Below, in pieces: positions 42,500 to 50,504 of a stretch of DNA of 64,000 bases. The notes below the pieces were generated by a model. It was given only the letters and a program-made list of their open reading frames with translations. It searched no databases and was not told where the DNA came from. Made by a program: the position numbers and the translations under genes. This DNA is from Pseudomonadota bacterium (GTDB taxonomy: Bacteria; Pseudomonadota; Gammaproteobacteria; Xanthomonadales; SZUA-38), in NCBI GenBank assembly GCA_039033415.1, contig JBCCCR010000026.1:44071-108070 (forward strand), given 5' to 3'. The number at the start of each line of letters is the position of its first letter. Within the stretch, counting starts at the first letter, position 1.

Positions 42500-43015
42500 A
42501 TGGCAGTGAGACCCATCCTTGAAATCCCTGACCCGAGGCTGCGCCGCGTGGCTCAATCGGTCACCGTATTTGACGACAGCGTTCTGTCTCTGATCGAAGA
42601 TCTACGCGATACGCTTTACACCACCACCGGCATCGGTCTGTGCGCGCCGCAGCTGGGCGACCTGCGCCAGGTCTTGGTGATGGATTTGAGTGAAGACCAC
42701 GGCGATCTGCAGGTGTTCATCAACCCGGTCATTCACGGGCGTGATGTACTCGGCATGATCGAGGAAAGCTGCCTGTCGATTCCGGATGTCGTCGCTCGAG
42801 TGGTCCGCCCAACCGAAGTGGACGTGAGTGCAGTCGATCAGTTTGGCCAGCCGTTTGAGACTCATCTGTCGGGCATGTCCGCCGTTTGCCTACAGCACGA
42901 GATGGACCATCTCGCCGGGCGCCTGTTTGTCGATCGGCTTTCGCTGTTCCGGCGCTTGCTGCTCAAAGCAACCGGCAAAATTGCAGGCGCCGGGGCCCCT
43001 CAGCAGGCCGCCTGA
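42500..43015 (+). CDS. def: peptide deformylase, divergent copy
   Basis: A 171-residue iron/zinc enzyme that removes N-formyl groups from new proteins. Motif 1 GIGLCAPQLG (usual GxGLAAxQ), motif 2 EESCLSIP (usual EGCLS) and motif 3 QHEMDHLAG (HExDH) keep the metal-binding Cys and two His but are not the canonical sequences. A housekeeping def normally sits beside fmt, so this is probably a second copy. ATG start two bases after the pucC stop. Confidence 0.9.
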   Translation: MAVRPILEIPDPRLRRVAQSVTVFDDSVLSLIEDLRDTLYTTTGIGLCAPQLGDLRQVLVMDLSEDHGDLQVFINPVIHGRDVLGMIEESCLSIPDVVARVVRPTEVDVSAVDQFGQPFETHLSGMSAVCLQHEMDHLAGRLFVDRLSLFRRLLLKATGKIAGAGAPQQAA

Positions 43016-43025
43016 CGGCGGCCCA

Positions 43026-43541
43026 CTAACTGCGACCCAGCGACTCAAATGCTGGGGTGGGCATGGCGAGCAGGCTGACGCGCTTTTCCCCGTCCTCGGT
43101 ATCCTGCTGCCCCACTTCATGAAAACCATAGGTCGAGTGAAACAGGACTGATCCCGGATTACTGGGTTTTAGATTGACCTCACAAGTCAGGAGCGGCGCG
43201 TTTTGCTCCGTGAAAGACTGAACGTCAGCGTACAGCACTCGTCCGACGCCCTTGCGGCGAAAACCTGGCGCAATCACGACCCGGTCGATATACACAAACT
43301 GCTCGTACTGCTGCTGAAACCACCGATAGTTGACGCTGTCGTAGTCGCTATCCGCCGTCATTGCCAGCAGAAACCCGGCCGGCGTGCCGTCGAGCTCGGC
43401 GATCCGCACGAACGCCGAATAGCCATAGAGCTGCTCAAGGCGTTCAATCTTCAGGTGGTTGACTGCCGGCGTTGCGTCGTTGTTGGTTTGTTGGACCCAG
43501 GGAAGCTCGTCGGGGCGTACGTCGCGGATACTGATGACCAA
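43026..43541 (-). CDS. GNAT-family N-acetyltransferase
   Basis: A 171-residue acetyltransferase. Motif A is YIDRVVIAPGFRRKGVGRVLY (acetyl-CoA pyrophosphate loop RRKGVG), and motif B ends with FHSTYGFHEVG. Substrate unknown. Start is TTG at 43541 after GAGG. Converges on the deformylase gene. Confidence 0.87.
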   Translation of the reverse strand: MVISIRDVRPDELPWVQQTNNDATPAVNHLKIERLEQLYGYSAFVRIAELDGTPAGFLLAMTADSDYDSVNYRWFQQQYEQFVYIDRVVIAPGFRRKGVGRVLYADVQSFTEQNAPLLTCEVNLKPSNPGSVLFHSTYGFHEVGQQDTEDGEKRVSLLAMPTPAFESLGRS

Positions 43542-43647
43542 TGTTGTGCCTCGTAGACTCGGAGGTGGATGGCGCGCCGACCCCGATCGGTGGACCGCTC
43601 GCGTCAGGCTGCGGCCAAGCCGGTCGACACGGCCGGAGCGGGAGTTT

Positions 43648-43660
43648 GGTAAACTTTACC
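43648..43660. promoter_or_regulatory. operator-like palindrome upstream of the sensor kinase
   Basis: GGTAAACTTTACC has 6-bp arms around a central C and lies 24 bases before the kinase GTG, a position suited to repression or autoregulation. The binding protein is unknown. Confidence 0.35.
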
Positions 43661-43683
43661 GTTAATTTGATCCGGCGTTAAAG

Positions 43684-44838
43684 GTGTCTCGCATCCTCAA
43701 TACCAATCAGCTCCTGCGCTTTGCCGGCCTGTTTACCTGGGTCTGTGTTGGCTTCGCGCTGGTGATGGCGCCTCAGCTCGGTGGTGGGGATATGCCCAGG
43801 GCGCGCTACCTCCTGTGGGGCATCGCTCAGCTGACCTTCGGGGTTGCCTACTGGATCCTCTCGAACTCGATCCAGCGACGACCCGCCCGAACCCGGCTCC
43901 ATCTGCTTTTGCTGGCGTTGATGAGCGTTTCGGCGCTGGAAATTTCCGGGGTCAGCAGCTCGGGGCTCGGCGGCATTCTGCTCGTTGTGGTGGCCGGCGT
44001 GCTCCCCTGGGCGCTGCCGCTGTCGTGGGGCGTGGCCTGGCTGCTGGTCCAAAACCTGCTGCTGGCTTGGACTGTGGGACAGATCCCTGACGTCACGATG
44101 GAGCAGGCTGTGCTGCTCGGCGGCCTTTATCTGGGCTATTCGAGCTTCACCTTTGTGATTTCGCTGGTGGCGCGTCGCCAAAGCTACGCACGGGACGAGC
44201 TGCGCAAGGTCAACTCGGAGCTGCGGGCGACGCAGGCGCTGCTCGCGGAGAGCACGCGGATCGCGGAGCGAGTCCGAATCTCCCGCGAGCTCCATGATCT
44301 GGTGGGGCACCACCTCACGGCGCTGAGTCTTAATCTTGAGGTCGCCAGCCATCTCGTGACCGGCAAAGCGGTTGATCACGTGACGCAGGCCCAGACCGTC
44401 GCAAAACTCCTGCTCAGCGACGTCCGGGAGGTGGTGGGCGCCATGCGCGGCGGCGACAGCATCAATCTGACCGAGGCGCTGATGCGACTGTCAGAGGGGG
44501 TGCCGAAACCGACGATTCACCTCGACATCCCGGAACAGCTAAACGTGGATGACCCGCAGCGTGCGCAGGTGGTGCTGCGCTGCGCTCAGGAAATTATCAC
44601 CAACGCGGTAAAACACGCGGATGCCGAGAACCTGTGGCTCTCGATTTCGCAAAACGATTCGGGGCTGACGATCACTGCGCGTGACGATGGTCGAGGCACG
44701 CCGCGGGTCAACGAAGGAAACGGCCTGACGGGGATGGGCGAGCGGGTAAGGCAGCTCGGCGGAAATCTGTCCGTAAAATCTGGACCCGGGGCTGGCTTCA
44801 GCCTCAATGCATGGTTACCAAGGGAAGCAATCATATGA
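43684..44838 (+). CDS. NarL-type sensor histidine kinase
   Basis: A 384-residue membrane kinase. Five or six hydrophobic helices (about 10-165) with almost no periplasmic loops, a short coiled coil, then HisKA_3 with the phospho-acceptor His in ISRELHDLVGHHLTALSL (about 207), and an ATPase domain with N box EIITNAVKHADA and DDGRG. The compact membrane input resembles DesK-like kinases that sense membrane state. GTG start at 43684. The stop overlaps the regulator ATG (ATGA). Confidence 0.92.
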   Translation: MSRILNTNQLLRFAGLFTWVCVGFALVMAPQLGGGDMPRARYLLWGIAQLTFGVAYWILSNSIQRRPARTRLHLLLLALMSVSALEISGVSSSGLGGILLVVVAGVLPWALPLSWGVAWLLVQNLLLAWTVGQIPDVTMEQAVLLGGLYLGYSSFTFVISLVARRQSYARDELRKVNSELRATQALLAESTRIAERVRISRELHDLVGHHLTALSLNLEVASHLVTGKAVDHVTQAQTVAKLLLSDVREVVGAMRGGDSINLTEALMRLSEGVPKPTIHLDIPEQLNVDDPQRAQVVLRCAQEIITNAVKHADAENLWLSISQNDSGLTITARDDGRGTPRVNEGNGLTGMGERVRQLGGNLSVKSGPGAGFSLNAWLPREAII

Positions 44839-45476
44839 TCAAAGTGTGCCTGGTCGATGACCAGACGCTGGTACGTCAGGGAGTTCGCTCGCTGCTCGAG
44901 CTCGCTGAAGAAATCGAGGTGGTCGGCGAGGCGGTCGATGGCCGCTCCGCTTGTGAGCTGATTCCCGAGCTGCAGCCGGATGTGGTGCTGCTGGATATGC
45001 GTATGCCCGAGATGTCGGGCCTTGATGTGCTGGATCATCTGGGTAAAGCGGGCAAGCTGCCGCCCACGATTATTCTGACGACCTTCGATGACGACACCCT
45101 CGTGCTCGCCGGCATTAAGGCTGGCGCCAAAGGCTATCTGCTGAAGGACGTATCGTTGGACGAGCTGGTCGGCGCGGTGCGCACCGTGGCCGAAGGCGGA
45201 ACGCTGGTCCGCCCGGCGGTGACCGAACGTTTGCTGAAGGGGCTCGACGGGATTCGCACCGAATTTTCGAGTCTCGATCGCCCTGATCCGCTGACCGATC
45301 GGGAGACGGAGATCCTTCGCCTGATGGCCGGTGGCTACAGCAACAAGGAAATCGCCAACTCGTTGGGTGTGGCGGAGGGTACCGTCAAAAACCACGTTTC
45401 CAATATCTTGTCCAAGCTGGGCGTGCGTGACCGGACGCGCGCCGTGCTGAAGGCGTTTGAGCTGGGCATCGTCTAA
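44835..45476 (+). CDS. NarL/LuxR-family response regulator
   Basis: A 213-residue regulator: receiver with DD at 8-9, phospho-Asp in VVLLDMRMPEM near 54 and Lys in GAKGYLLKD near 104, then a LuxR-type helix-turn-helix (LTDRETEILRLMAGGYSNKEIA; VAEGTVKNHVSNIL). Partner of the kinase before it. The ATG at 44835 overlaps the kinase stop; the frame also opens at 44811. Confidence 0.95.
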   Translation: MIKVCLVDDQTLVRQGVRSLLELAEEIEVVGEAVDGRSACELIPELQPDVVLLDMRMPEMSGLDVLDHLGKAGKLPPTIILTTFDDDTLVLAGIKAGAKGYLLKDVSLDELVGAVRTVAEGGTLVRPAVTERLLKGLDGIRTEFSSLDRPDPLTDRETEILRLMAGGYSNKEIANSLGVAEGTVKNHVSNILSKLGVRDRTRAVLKAFELGIV

Positions 45477-45640
45477 ACAGGGACACGGGCTTTTGAGTCC
45501 GCCGAACGAATTCGGCCCAAGTGACCCGCAAGGCGCAGGGTAGTGACCCGGAACGGCAGTTTTTTCCGACGCGGTTTGCCGAGTGAAATTCGTAACCTTC
45601 TGTCAAAAATTGTAAACGGGAATTGGAAATCAACCGCTTA

Positions 45641-45656
45641 CGTCAACATTTTGACG
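45641..45656. promoter_or_regulatory. inverted repeat upstream of the TonB-like gene
   Basis: CGTCAA-CATT-TTGACG, 6-bp arms with a 4-base spacer, 14 bases upstream of the CRP-like site. Possibly a second operator. Confidence 0.35.
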
Positions 45657-45669
45657 CCTGCGGGCCAAG

Positions 45670-45685
45670 TGTGACGGAGTTCACA
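45670..45685. promoter_or_regulatory. CRP/Clp-type binding site
   Basis: TGTGACGGAGTTCACA is a perfect TGTGA-N6-TCACA. Its centre is at 45677.5. With the TTAAAT -10 element at 45706-45711 the transcript would start near 45718-45719, placing the site at about -41, the classic position for class II activation. Confidence 0.7.
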
Positions 45686-45705
45686 GATTTGGCCTGTGGC
45701 CGGCG

Positions 45706-45711
45706 TTAAAT
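45706..45711 (+). promoter_or_regulatory. -10 element of the TonB-like gene
   Basis: TTAAAT, with no recognisable -35 because the CRP-like site occupies that region, as expected for an activator-dependent promoter. The coding start is 48 bases downstream. Confidence 0.45.
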
Positions 45712-45758
45712 GAACTGTCCCTAGCAACCATTTTGATCACAACCGGGGGGTGTGTTCA

Positions 45759-46634
45759 GTGAGGAAATCTGCCTTGGCCGCGGCCGTTGTACTGGCTTTT
45801 GGCTTCTGCTCCAGCGTTAACGCCCAAACGGCGCCGTCCTGGCGATCAGCTTCCGAGCGGCCCGAGCGGATCGAAGCACCGCCCGAGGTCGAATCGCCGG
45901 ATATTTCCTTCGAAATCGATCGCGAGGCCTTGTTTGGCCGGCCGATGGGTTTTGCGCCCGAGCCGGAGACCACGGAGACCGAGCCTCCCACCCCGGAGCT
46001 CAGCCTAAGCACCGAGCCAGAGCTGGAATCAATGCCTTTGGCGCCAGAAACCCCGCTCCTGGAGGTCCCGATCGCCGAGCCAGTGGCTGCTGATCCGGAG
46101 TCCGAACTGATTGAGAGTCCCGCTACTGAGCCTGAGATCGAAACGCTGGTCACCTTCGGGAAAGCCGAAGAGCTGCCGGCGCCTGAGTTGTTGTCGACCC
46201 CCGAACCCCAAAGCGTTGCGACCGCCCCCGCGGATGACCCAGTTGGCGAAGACGAGCAAGCGGCGATGGCCCGCGAGTCGCGAGTCGATCCAACAACGTC
46301 GATGGTATCGATCGACCGGCCGGCGACCGTCAGCAGCATCGCGGCACCCGTGGCGGCAGCCACGAGCTTCAAGCTGGTGCGCACGCGGACCGTCCCTCCT
46401 GAGTATCCCCGCGAAGCCGCAAGGCTAGAGCAGGAAGGCTGGGTCGACCTTCGGCTGACTGTCGGACCCAACGGCCGCGTAAGCGATGTTGACGTCGTGG
46501 ACGCCAAGCCGCGCCAGCTGTTTGATGCGGCCGCCCGCCGGGCAGCGCGGCAGTGGCGCTTTGAGCCGCCAGCAAAGTCGGGCGTTGTGGAGCCGCAAAC
46601 CGCGATGATCCGTCTCACGTTTGTCATGGACTAA
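45759..46634 (+). CDS. TonB-family C-terminal domain protein, exported
   Basis: A 291-residue protein: signal peptide 1-22 (LAAAVVLAFGFCSSVNAQ), a long Pro/Glu-rich spacer (about 30-190), and a TonB C-terminal domain (about 200-291) with PPEYPREAARLEQEGWVDLR and AARRAARQWRFEPP. Ordinary TonB keeps its N-terminal helix as a membrane anchor and has a Pro-Lys spacer; here the N-terminus looks cleavable (ends VNAQ) and the spacer is acidic, so coupling to ExbBD is doubtful. No exbB/exbD nearby. I chose GTG at 45759, eight bases after the run of G; a GTG three codons earlier is the alternative. Preceded by a CRP/Clp-like site. Confidence 0.82.
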   Translation: MRKSALAAAVVLAFGFCSSVNAQTAPSWRSASERPERIEAPPEVESPDISFEIDREALFGRPMGFAPEPETTETEPPTPELSLSTEPELESMPLAPETPLLEVPIAEPVAADPESELIESPATEPEIETLVTFGKAEELPAPELLSTPEPQSVATAPADDPVGEDEQAAMARESRVDPTTSMVSIDRPATVSSIAAPVAAATSFKLVRTRTVPPEYPREAARLEQEGWVDLRLTVGPNGRVSDVDVVDAKPRQLFDAAARRAARQWRFEPPAKSGVVEPQTAMIRLTFVMD

Positions 46635-46662
46635 CACGCCGCAGGCCGAGCTTTCCTGAGCT

Positions 46663-46692
46663 AGCCGAGGGCGCGAGGACCGCCTCGGCTAC
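46663..46692. terminator. hairpin after the TonB-like gene
   Basis: Perfect 9-bp stem TAGCCGAGG (46663-46671) with CCTCGGCTA (46684-46692), 12-base loop, 29 bases after the stop. No T-run follows, so it may be a transcript-stabilising or factor-assisted end and not an intrinsic terminator. Confidence 0.4.
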
Positions 46693-46903
46693 CGGCCAAC
46701 CCAACCGTCGGGCCCCATCTCTGGACCCATTTACTTTCCGCTGGCCCTTCCTGGGAACTTTTTCCAGCGCCTGTAGTCACAGCGCGGGCGGGGCGAGGGC
46801 AGGCGCGTTGGGGTTGAAATACCGACCGTTTGCGATAAAAATGCGCCCCCGCAAGCGGGCGCCATGGGGCGCTGCCTGACTCACTGTCGCAAGAACTAAC
46901 AAG

Positions 46904-47848
46904 ATGATTGAAATCAAAGATCTAAGAAAAGATTTTGGGTCTCTCACGGCCGTTCGAGACCTGTCCTTTGTGGTTCCTGAGGGACAAGTGCTGGGTTTCC
47001 TGGGTCCCAATGGCGCCGGCAAGTCCACCACCATGAAAATGATTTGTGGGTTTTTGACGCCCACTGCGGGCTCGGTGTCGGTGTGTGGCTTCGATATCGA
47101 AAGCCAGCCGCTGGAGGCTAAGCGATGCATGGGATACCTGCCGGAGGGGGCGCCAGGGTATGGCGAGATGACCCCCCAGCAGTTTCTCGACTTCATTGCG
47201 GACATTCGGGGCCTCGACGCCGCTCAGCGCCGCGAACGCCAGGGGAAGGTCATCGACCAGCTCCAGCTTGGCCGCGTGCTGCATCAGTCGATCGACACGC
47301 TGTCGAAGGGCTTCCGCCGCCGCGTTGGCCTGGCGCAGGCGCTGCTGCACGATCCCAAAGTGCTGATCCTGGACGAGCCGACCGATGGACTTGATCCGAA
47401 CCAGAAGCACGAGGTGCGGGAGCTGATCGGGGCACTGGCGAAAGACAAGATTGTGATTGTCTCGACCCACATTCTGGAAGAGGTTGAGGCGGTGTGTGAC
47501 CGGGCCATTATCATCGCGCGCGGTCGGCTGCTAGCGGACGCAACGCCACAGGAGCTTGAGGCTAAATCGCGCTACCACAACGCGGTGCGCCTGACGACCA
47601 GCGAACTCGATGCCGCAGTCGAACACATCAGCCGACTGGCTAACGTGACCCACGTCGACGTGGAGCGTCACTCAGGCCGACTGGTGGCCATTCCGAGGAG
47701 CGGCACAGCGCCTTTTGGCGAGATCTCCAAGCTGGCTCAGGAGCAGGGATGGCCGGTCGATGAGCTGACGGTCGAGCGAGGCCGGCTCGATGAAGTGTTC
47801 CGCCAGATCACGCTAGGCGGAAGCGACAGCCAGGGGGCACACTCATGA
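46904..47848 (+). CDS. Gld-type ABC transporter ATPase
   Basis: A 314-residue ATPase: Walker A GPNGAGKSTTMKM (about 36-48), signature LSKGFRRRVGLAQAL, Walker B VLILDEPTDGLDP, and a C-terminal ABC-2 accessory region ending with VERGRLDEVFRQIT. It is the first gene of a four-gene set (ATPase, permease, GldG-like, DUF4340) that resembles gldA-gldF-gldG. In most bacteria outside the Bacteroidetes the substrate is unknown. ATG start; 4-base overlap with the permease gene. Confidence 0.92.
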   Translation: MIEIKDLRKDFGSLTAVRDLSFVVPEGQVLGFLGPNGAGKSTTMKMICGFLTPTAGSVSVCGFDIESQPLEAKRCMGYLPEGAPGYGEMTPQQFLDFIADIRGLDAAQRRERQGKVIDQLQLGRVLHQSIDTLSKGFRRRVGLAQALLHDPKVLILDEPTDGLDPNQKHEVRELIGALAKDKIVIVSTHILEEVEAVCDRAIIIARGRLLADATPQELEAKSRYHNAVRLTTSELDAAVEHISRLANVTHVDVERHSGRLVAIPRSGTAPFGEISKLAQEQGWPVDELTVERGRLDEVFRQITLGGSDSQGAHS

Positions 47849-48582
47849 GCCAGACGCTCAATATCTTTCGACGGGAAATCGCGAGCTACTTCGCCACGCC
47901 CGTTGCCTACGTTTTTATCGTCATCTTCCTGCTGCTGATGGGATGGTTTAGCTGGGGCTTTGGCCGGTTGTTCGAAAGCGGTCAGGCCGATCTTTACGGA
48001 CCGTTCTTCAACTTCCACCCGTGGCTATACCTGTTTCTCGTGCCGGCGATATCGATGCGTCTGTGGGCGGAGGAGCGGAAAAGCGGCACGATTGAGCTGC
48101 TGCTGACGCTGCCGGTGAGCATGCTGCAGGCGGTGATCGGCAAGTTCCTGGCGGCCTGGGCCTTCTGTGGTCTTGCCCTGGCCTTGACCTTTCCCGTCTG
48201 GATCAGCGTCAACTATCTGGGGGAGCCCGACAACGGCGTGATCCTCGCAGGTTATGTCGGCAGCTTTCTCATGGCCGGTGGCTTTCTGGCCATCGGGTCG
48301 TGCATCTCTGCCACGACCCGCAACCAGGTGGTGGCGTTTATCCTGACCGTTGTGGTGTGCTTTGCGTTTCTGCTGTTCGGCTTGTCGGGCGTCATCGACT
48401 TTTTCCGCGGCTGGGCACCGGCAGCGCTGGTGGACGCACTCGCCGGCCTGAGCTTCTCAACGCACTTCGACGCCATCGCCAAGGGTGTGCTCGACCTTCG
48501 CGACATCCTGTTTTTCCTTCTCGTCATCGCGTTCTGGCTGGCCGCCAACGCCATTGTGATCGATCTCAAAAAGGCTGACTGA
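47845..48582 (+). CDS. ABC-2 type permease (GldF-like)
   Basis: A 245-residue integral membrane protein with six predicted helices; IFRREIASYFATPVAYVFIV at the N-terminus and RLWAEERKSGTIELLLTLPV between helices 2 and 3 are typical of this permease family. ATG start overlapping the ATPase stop. The partner for the adjacent ATPase. Confidence 0.9.
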   Translation: MSQTLNIFRREIASYFATPVAYVFIVIFLLLMGWFSWGFGRLFESGQADLYGPFFNFHPWLYLFLVPAISMRLWAEERKSGTIELLLTLPVSMLQAVIGKFLAAWAFCGLALALTFPVWISVNYLGEPDNGVILAGYVGSFLMAGGFLAIGSCISATTRNQVVAFILTVVVCFAFLLFGLSGVIDFFRGWAPAALVDALAGLSFSTHFDAIAKGVLDLRDILFFLLVIAFWLAANAIVIDLKKAD

Positions 48583-48584
48583 CC

Positions 48585-50504
48585 ATGTCACAACAGGCAA
48601 AACGTAATTACGGCGCTGGCGCGCTGCTGATTCTCGCGGTGCTGTTTGTGGCGCTGCTGTTTGTGGTGTCGCTGGTGTTCCGCGGCGCGCGCTTCGACCT
48701 GACCGAAAACAACCTCTATTCGGTCTCCCAGGGCACGCGCAATATCCTGGCCAGCATCGACGAACCGCTGAATCTGTATCTGTACTTTTCTGACTCCGTC
48801 AGCAAAGACGTGCCGGGGCTGACCCCGTATCGTGACTACAGCCGTCGGGTCCGCGACACGCTCACCGAATTTGCCAGCTACGCCGGCGGCAACCTGAATC
48901 TGCAGGTGATCGATCCGCTGCCGTTTTCTGAAGCAGAGGACGCGGCGAGCGCCGCCGGTCTCACCGGCTTCCCCGCCAACAGCGCCGGGGATACGTTCTT
49001 CTTTGGCCTGGTGGCCACCAACGCGGTCGAGGGTCGCGAGACCGTCGCCTTTTTTGACCCCAACAAAGAAGCGTTTCTGGAATACGACCTCGCCAAGCTG
49101 ATCTACAACCTGAACCAGGTCCGCAAGCCGGTCATCGGCGTGATGAGCACGCTGCCGATCAACCGCGGCTTCGATCCGGCCACGCGCCAGATGCGCGAGC
49201 CCTGGATTGTGCTGCAGCAGGCGGAACAGCTGTTTGAGGTTCGACAGGTGGCGCCGACCGTCAACAGCATCGATCCGGAGATCGACGTGCTGGCGGTGGT
49301 CCATCCCAAGGATCTGACCGACGCCACAACCTACGCCATCGATCAGTTTGTGCTGCGCGGCGGCAAGCTGGCGGTGTTTGTTGACCCGCAGGCGGAGATG
49401 GACATCCCGGCTGACGCTCAGACCAATCCACAGGCGGCAATGTTTGCGGAACGCTCCTCGGATCTCTCCAAGCTGCTGGAGACGTGGGGTGTTGCCTACG
49501 ACGCCAAGCAGGTGGTGCTCGATCGCACCTACGGGCTGCAGGTGTCCGCCGGGCCCGGTCGGCGTCCCGTTCGACACGTCGGCATCCTGTCGATTGACAC
49601 GGCCGGCATGAACGGTGATGACGTCACGCTTGCCGAGCTGACCACCATCAACGTTTCCCAGTCGGGTCACCTGGCCAAAAAACCGGATGCGGAGGTGGAA
49701 TTCGAGTCGCTTCTGACAACGTCCGAGGACAGCATGAGTGTGAGCAGCGATCGCGTGCGGTTTATGACCGACCCCAGCTCGCTGCTCGATGGCTTTGCGC
49801 CCACCGGTCAGAACTACACCCTGGCGGCCCGCGTGCGGGGCACCTTCAGCTCGGCTTTCCCGGACGGGGCACCGCCGGCAGAACCGGTGGAGGGTGAGGA
49901 ACCGGCGGCGCCGCCGACAGCGGAGCACCTGGCGGCCGCAACCGAGCCCAACGACATCCTGGTGGTTGCGGACACCGACATTCTCAGCGACCGGCTGTGG
50001 GCACAGGCGCAGTCTTTTCTGGGCCAGCGCCTGATCAGCGCGTTCGCCAACAACGGTGACTTCATCATCAACTCGCTCGACAACCTGACGGGCAGCTCGG
50101 ACCTGATCAGCATCCGTGGTCGTGCGACCTCGCAGCGTCCTTTTACCCGGGTTCAGGAGCTCCAGCGGCAGGCCGAGGCCCGCTATCAGGCCACCGAACA
50201 GCAGCTCGAACAGCAGCTGCAGGAGACCGAACGCAAGCTCACCGAGCTGCAGGCTGGGCGGGACGACAACAATCCGCTGATTCTGACGCCGGAGCAGCAG
50301 ACCGAACTGGCCCGTTTCCAGGACGAACGGCTGCGGATCCGCCAGGAGCTGCGGCAGGTGCAAAGTAACCTGCGCGGGGATATCGAGAGTCTGGGTACGT
50401 GGCTCAAAGTCATCAACATCGGCCTGGTGCCCCTGCTGGTCACGCTGTTTGCGCTGACCATCGCCTGGCGCCGGGCGCGCCGTCGAGAGGAAGCCAATCG
50501 ATGA
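48585..50504 (+). CDS. GldG-family membrane-anchored protein
   Basis: A 639-residue protein: an N-terminal membrane helix (about 12-33), a large periplasmic region with DUF-type ABC-transport domain (about 40-480; FDLTENNLYSVSQGT, AVFVDPQAEM), a coiled coil rich in Gln/Glu (about 520-590; LEQQLQETERKLTELQ), and a C-terminal membrane helix (about 607-628) followed by RRARRREEANR. It extends the ABC complex into the periplasm. Two bases after the permease stop; overlaps the DUF4340 gene by 4 bases. Confidence 0.9.
   Translation: MSQQAKRNYGAGALLILAVLFVALLFVVSLVFRGARFDLTENNLYSVSQGTRNILASIDEPLNLYLYFSDSVSKDVPGLTPYRDYSRRVRDTLTEFASYAGGNLNLQVIDPLPFSEAEDAASAAGLTGFPANSAGDTFFFGLVATNAVEGRETVAFFDPNKEAFLEYDLAKLIYNLNQVRKPVIGVMSTLPINRGFDPATRQMREPWIVLQQAEQLFEVRQVAPTVNSIDPEIDVLAVVHPKDLTDATTYAIDQFVLRGGKLAVFVDPQAEMDIPADAQTNPQAAMFAERSSDLSKLLETWGVAYDAKQVVLDRTYGLQVSAGPGRRPVRHVGILSIDTAGMNGDDVTLAELTTINVSQSGHLAKKPDAEVEFESLLTTSEDSMSVSSDRVRFMTDPSSLLDGFAPTGQNYTLAARVRGTFSSAFPDGAPPAEPVEGEEPAAPPTAEHLAAATEPNDILVVADTDILSDRLWAQAQSFLGQRLISAFANNGDFIINSLDNLTGSSDLISIRGRATSQRPFTRVQELQRQAEARYQATEQQLEQQLQETERKLTELQAGRDDNNPLILTPEQQTELARFQDERLRIRQELRQVQSNLRGDIESLGTWLKVINIGLVPLLVTLFALTIAWRRARRREEANR

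Noticed and set aside
48588..50363. 591-codon open frame on the minus strand opposite the gldG-like gene
   Set aside because: A shadow of the plus-strand gene: composition is His/Arg/Gln-rich and no domain is recognisable.
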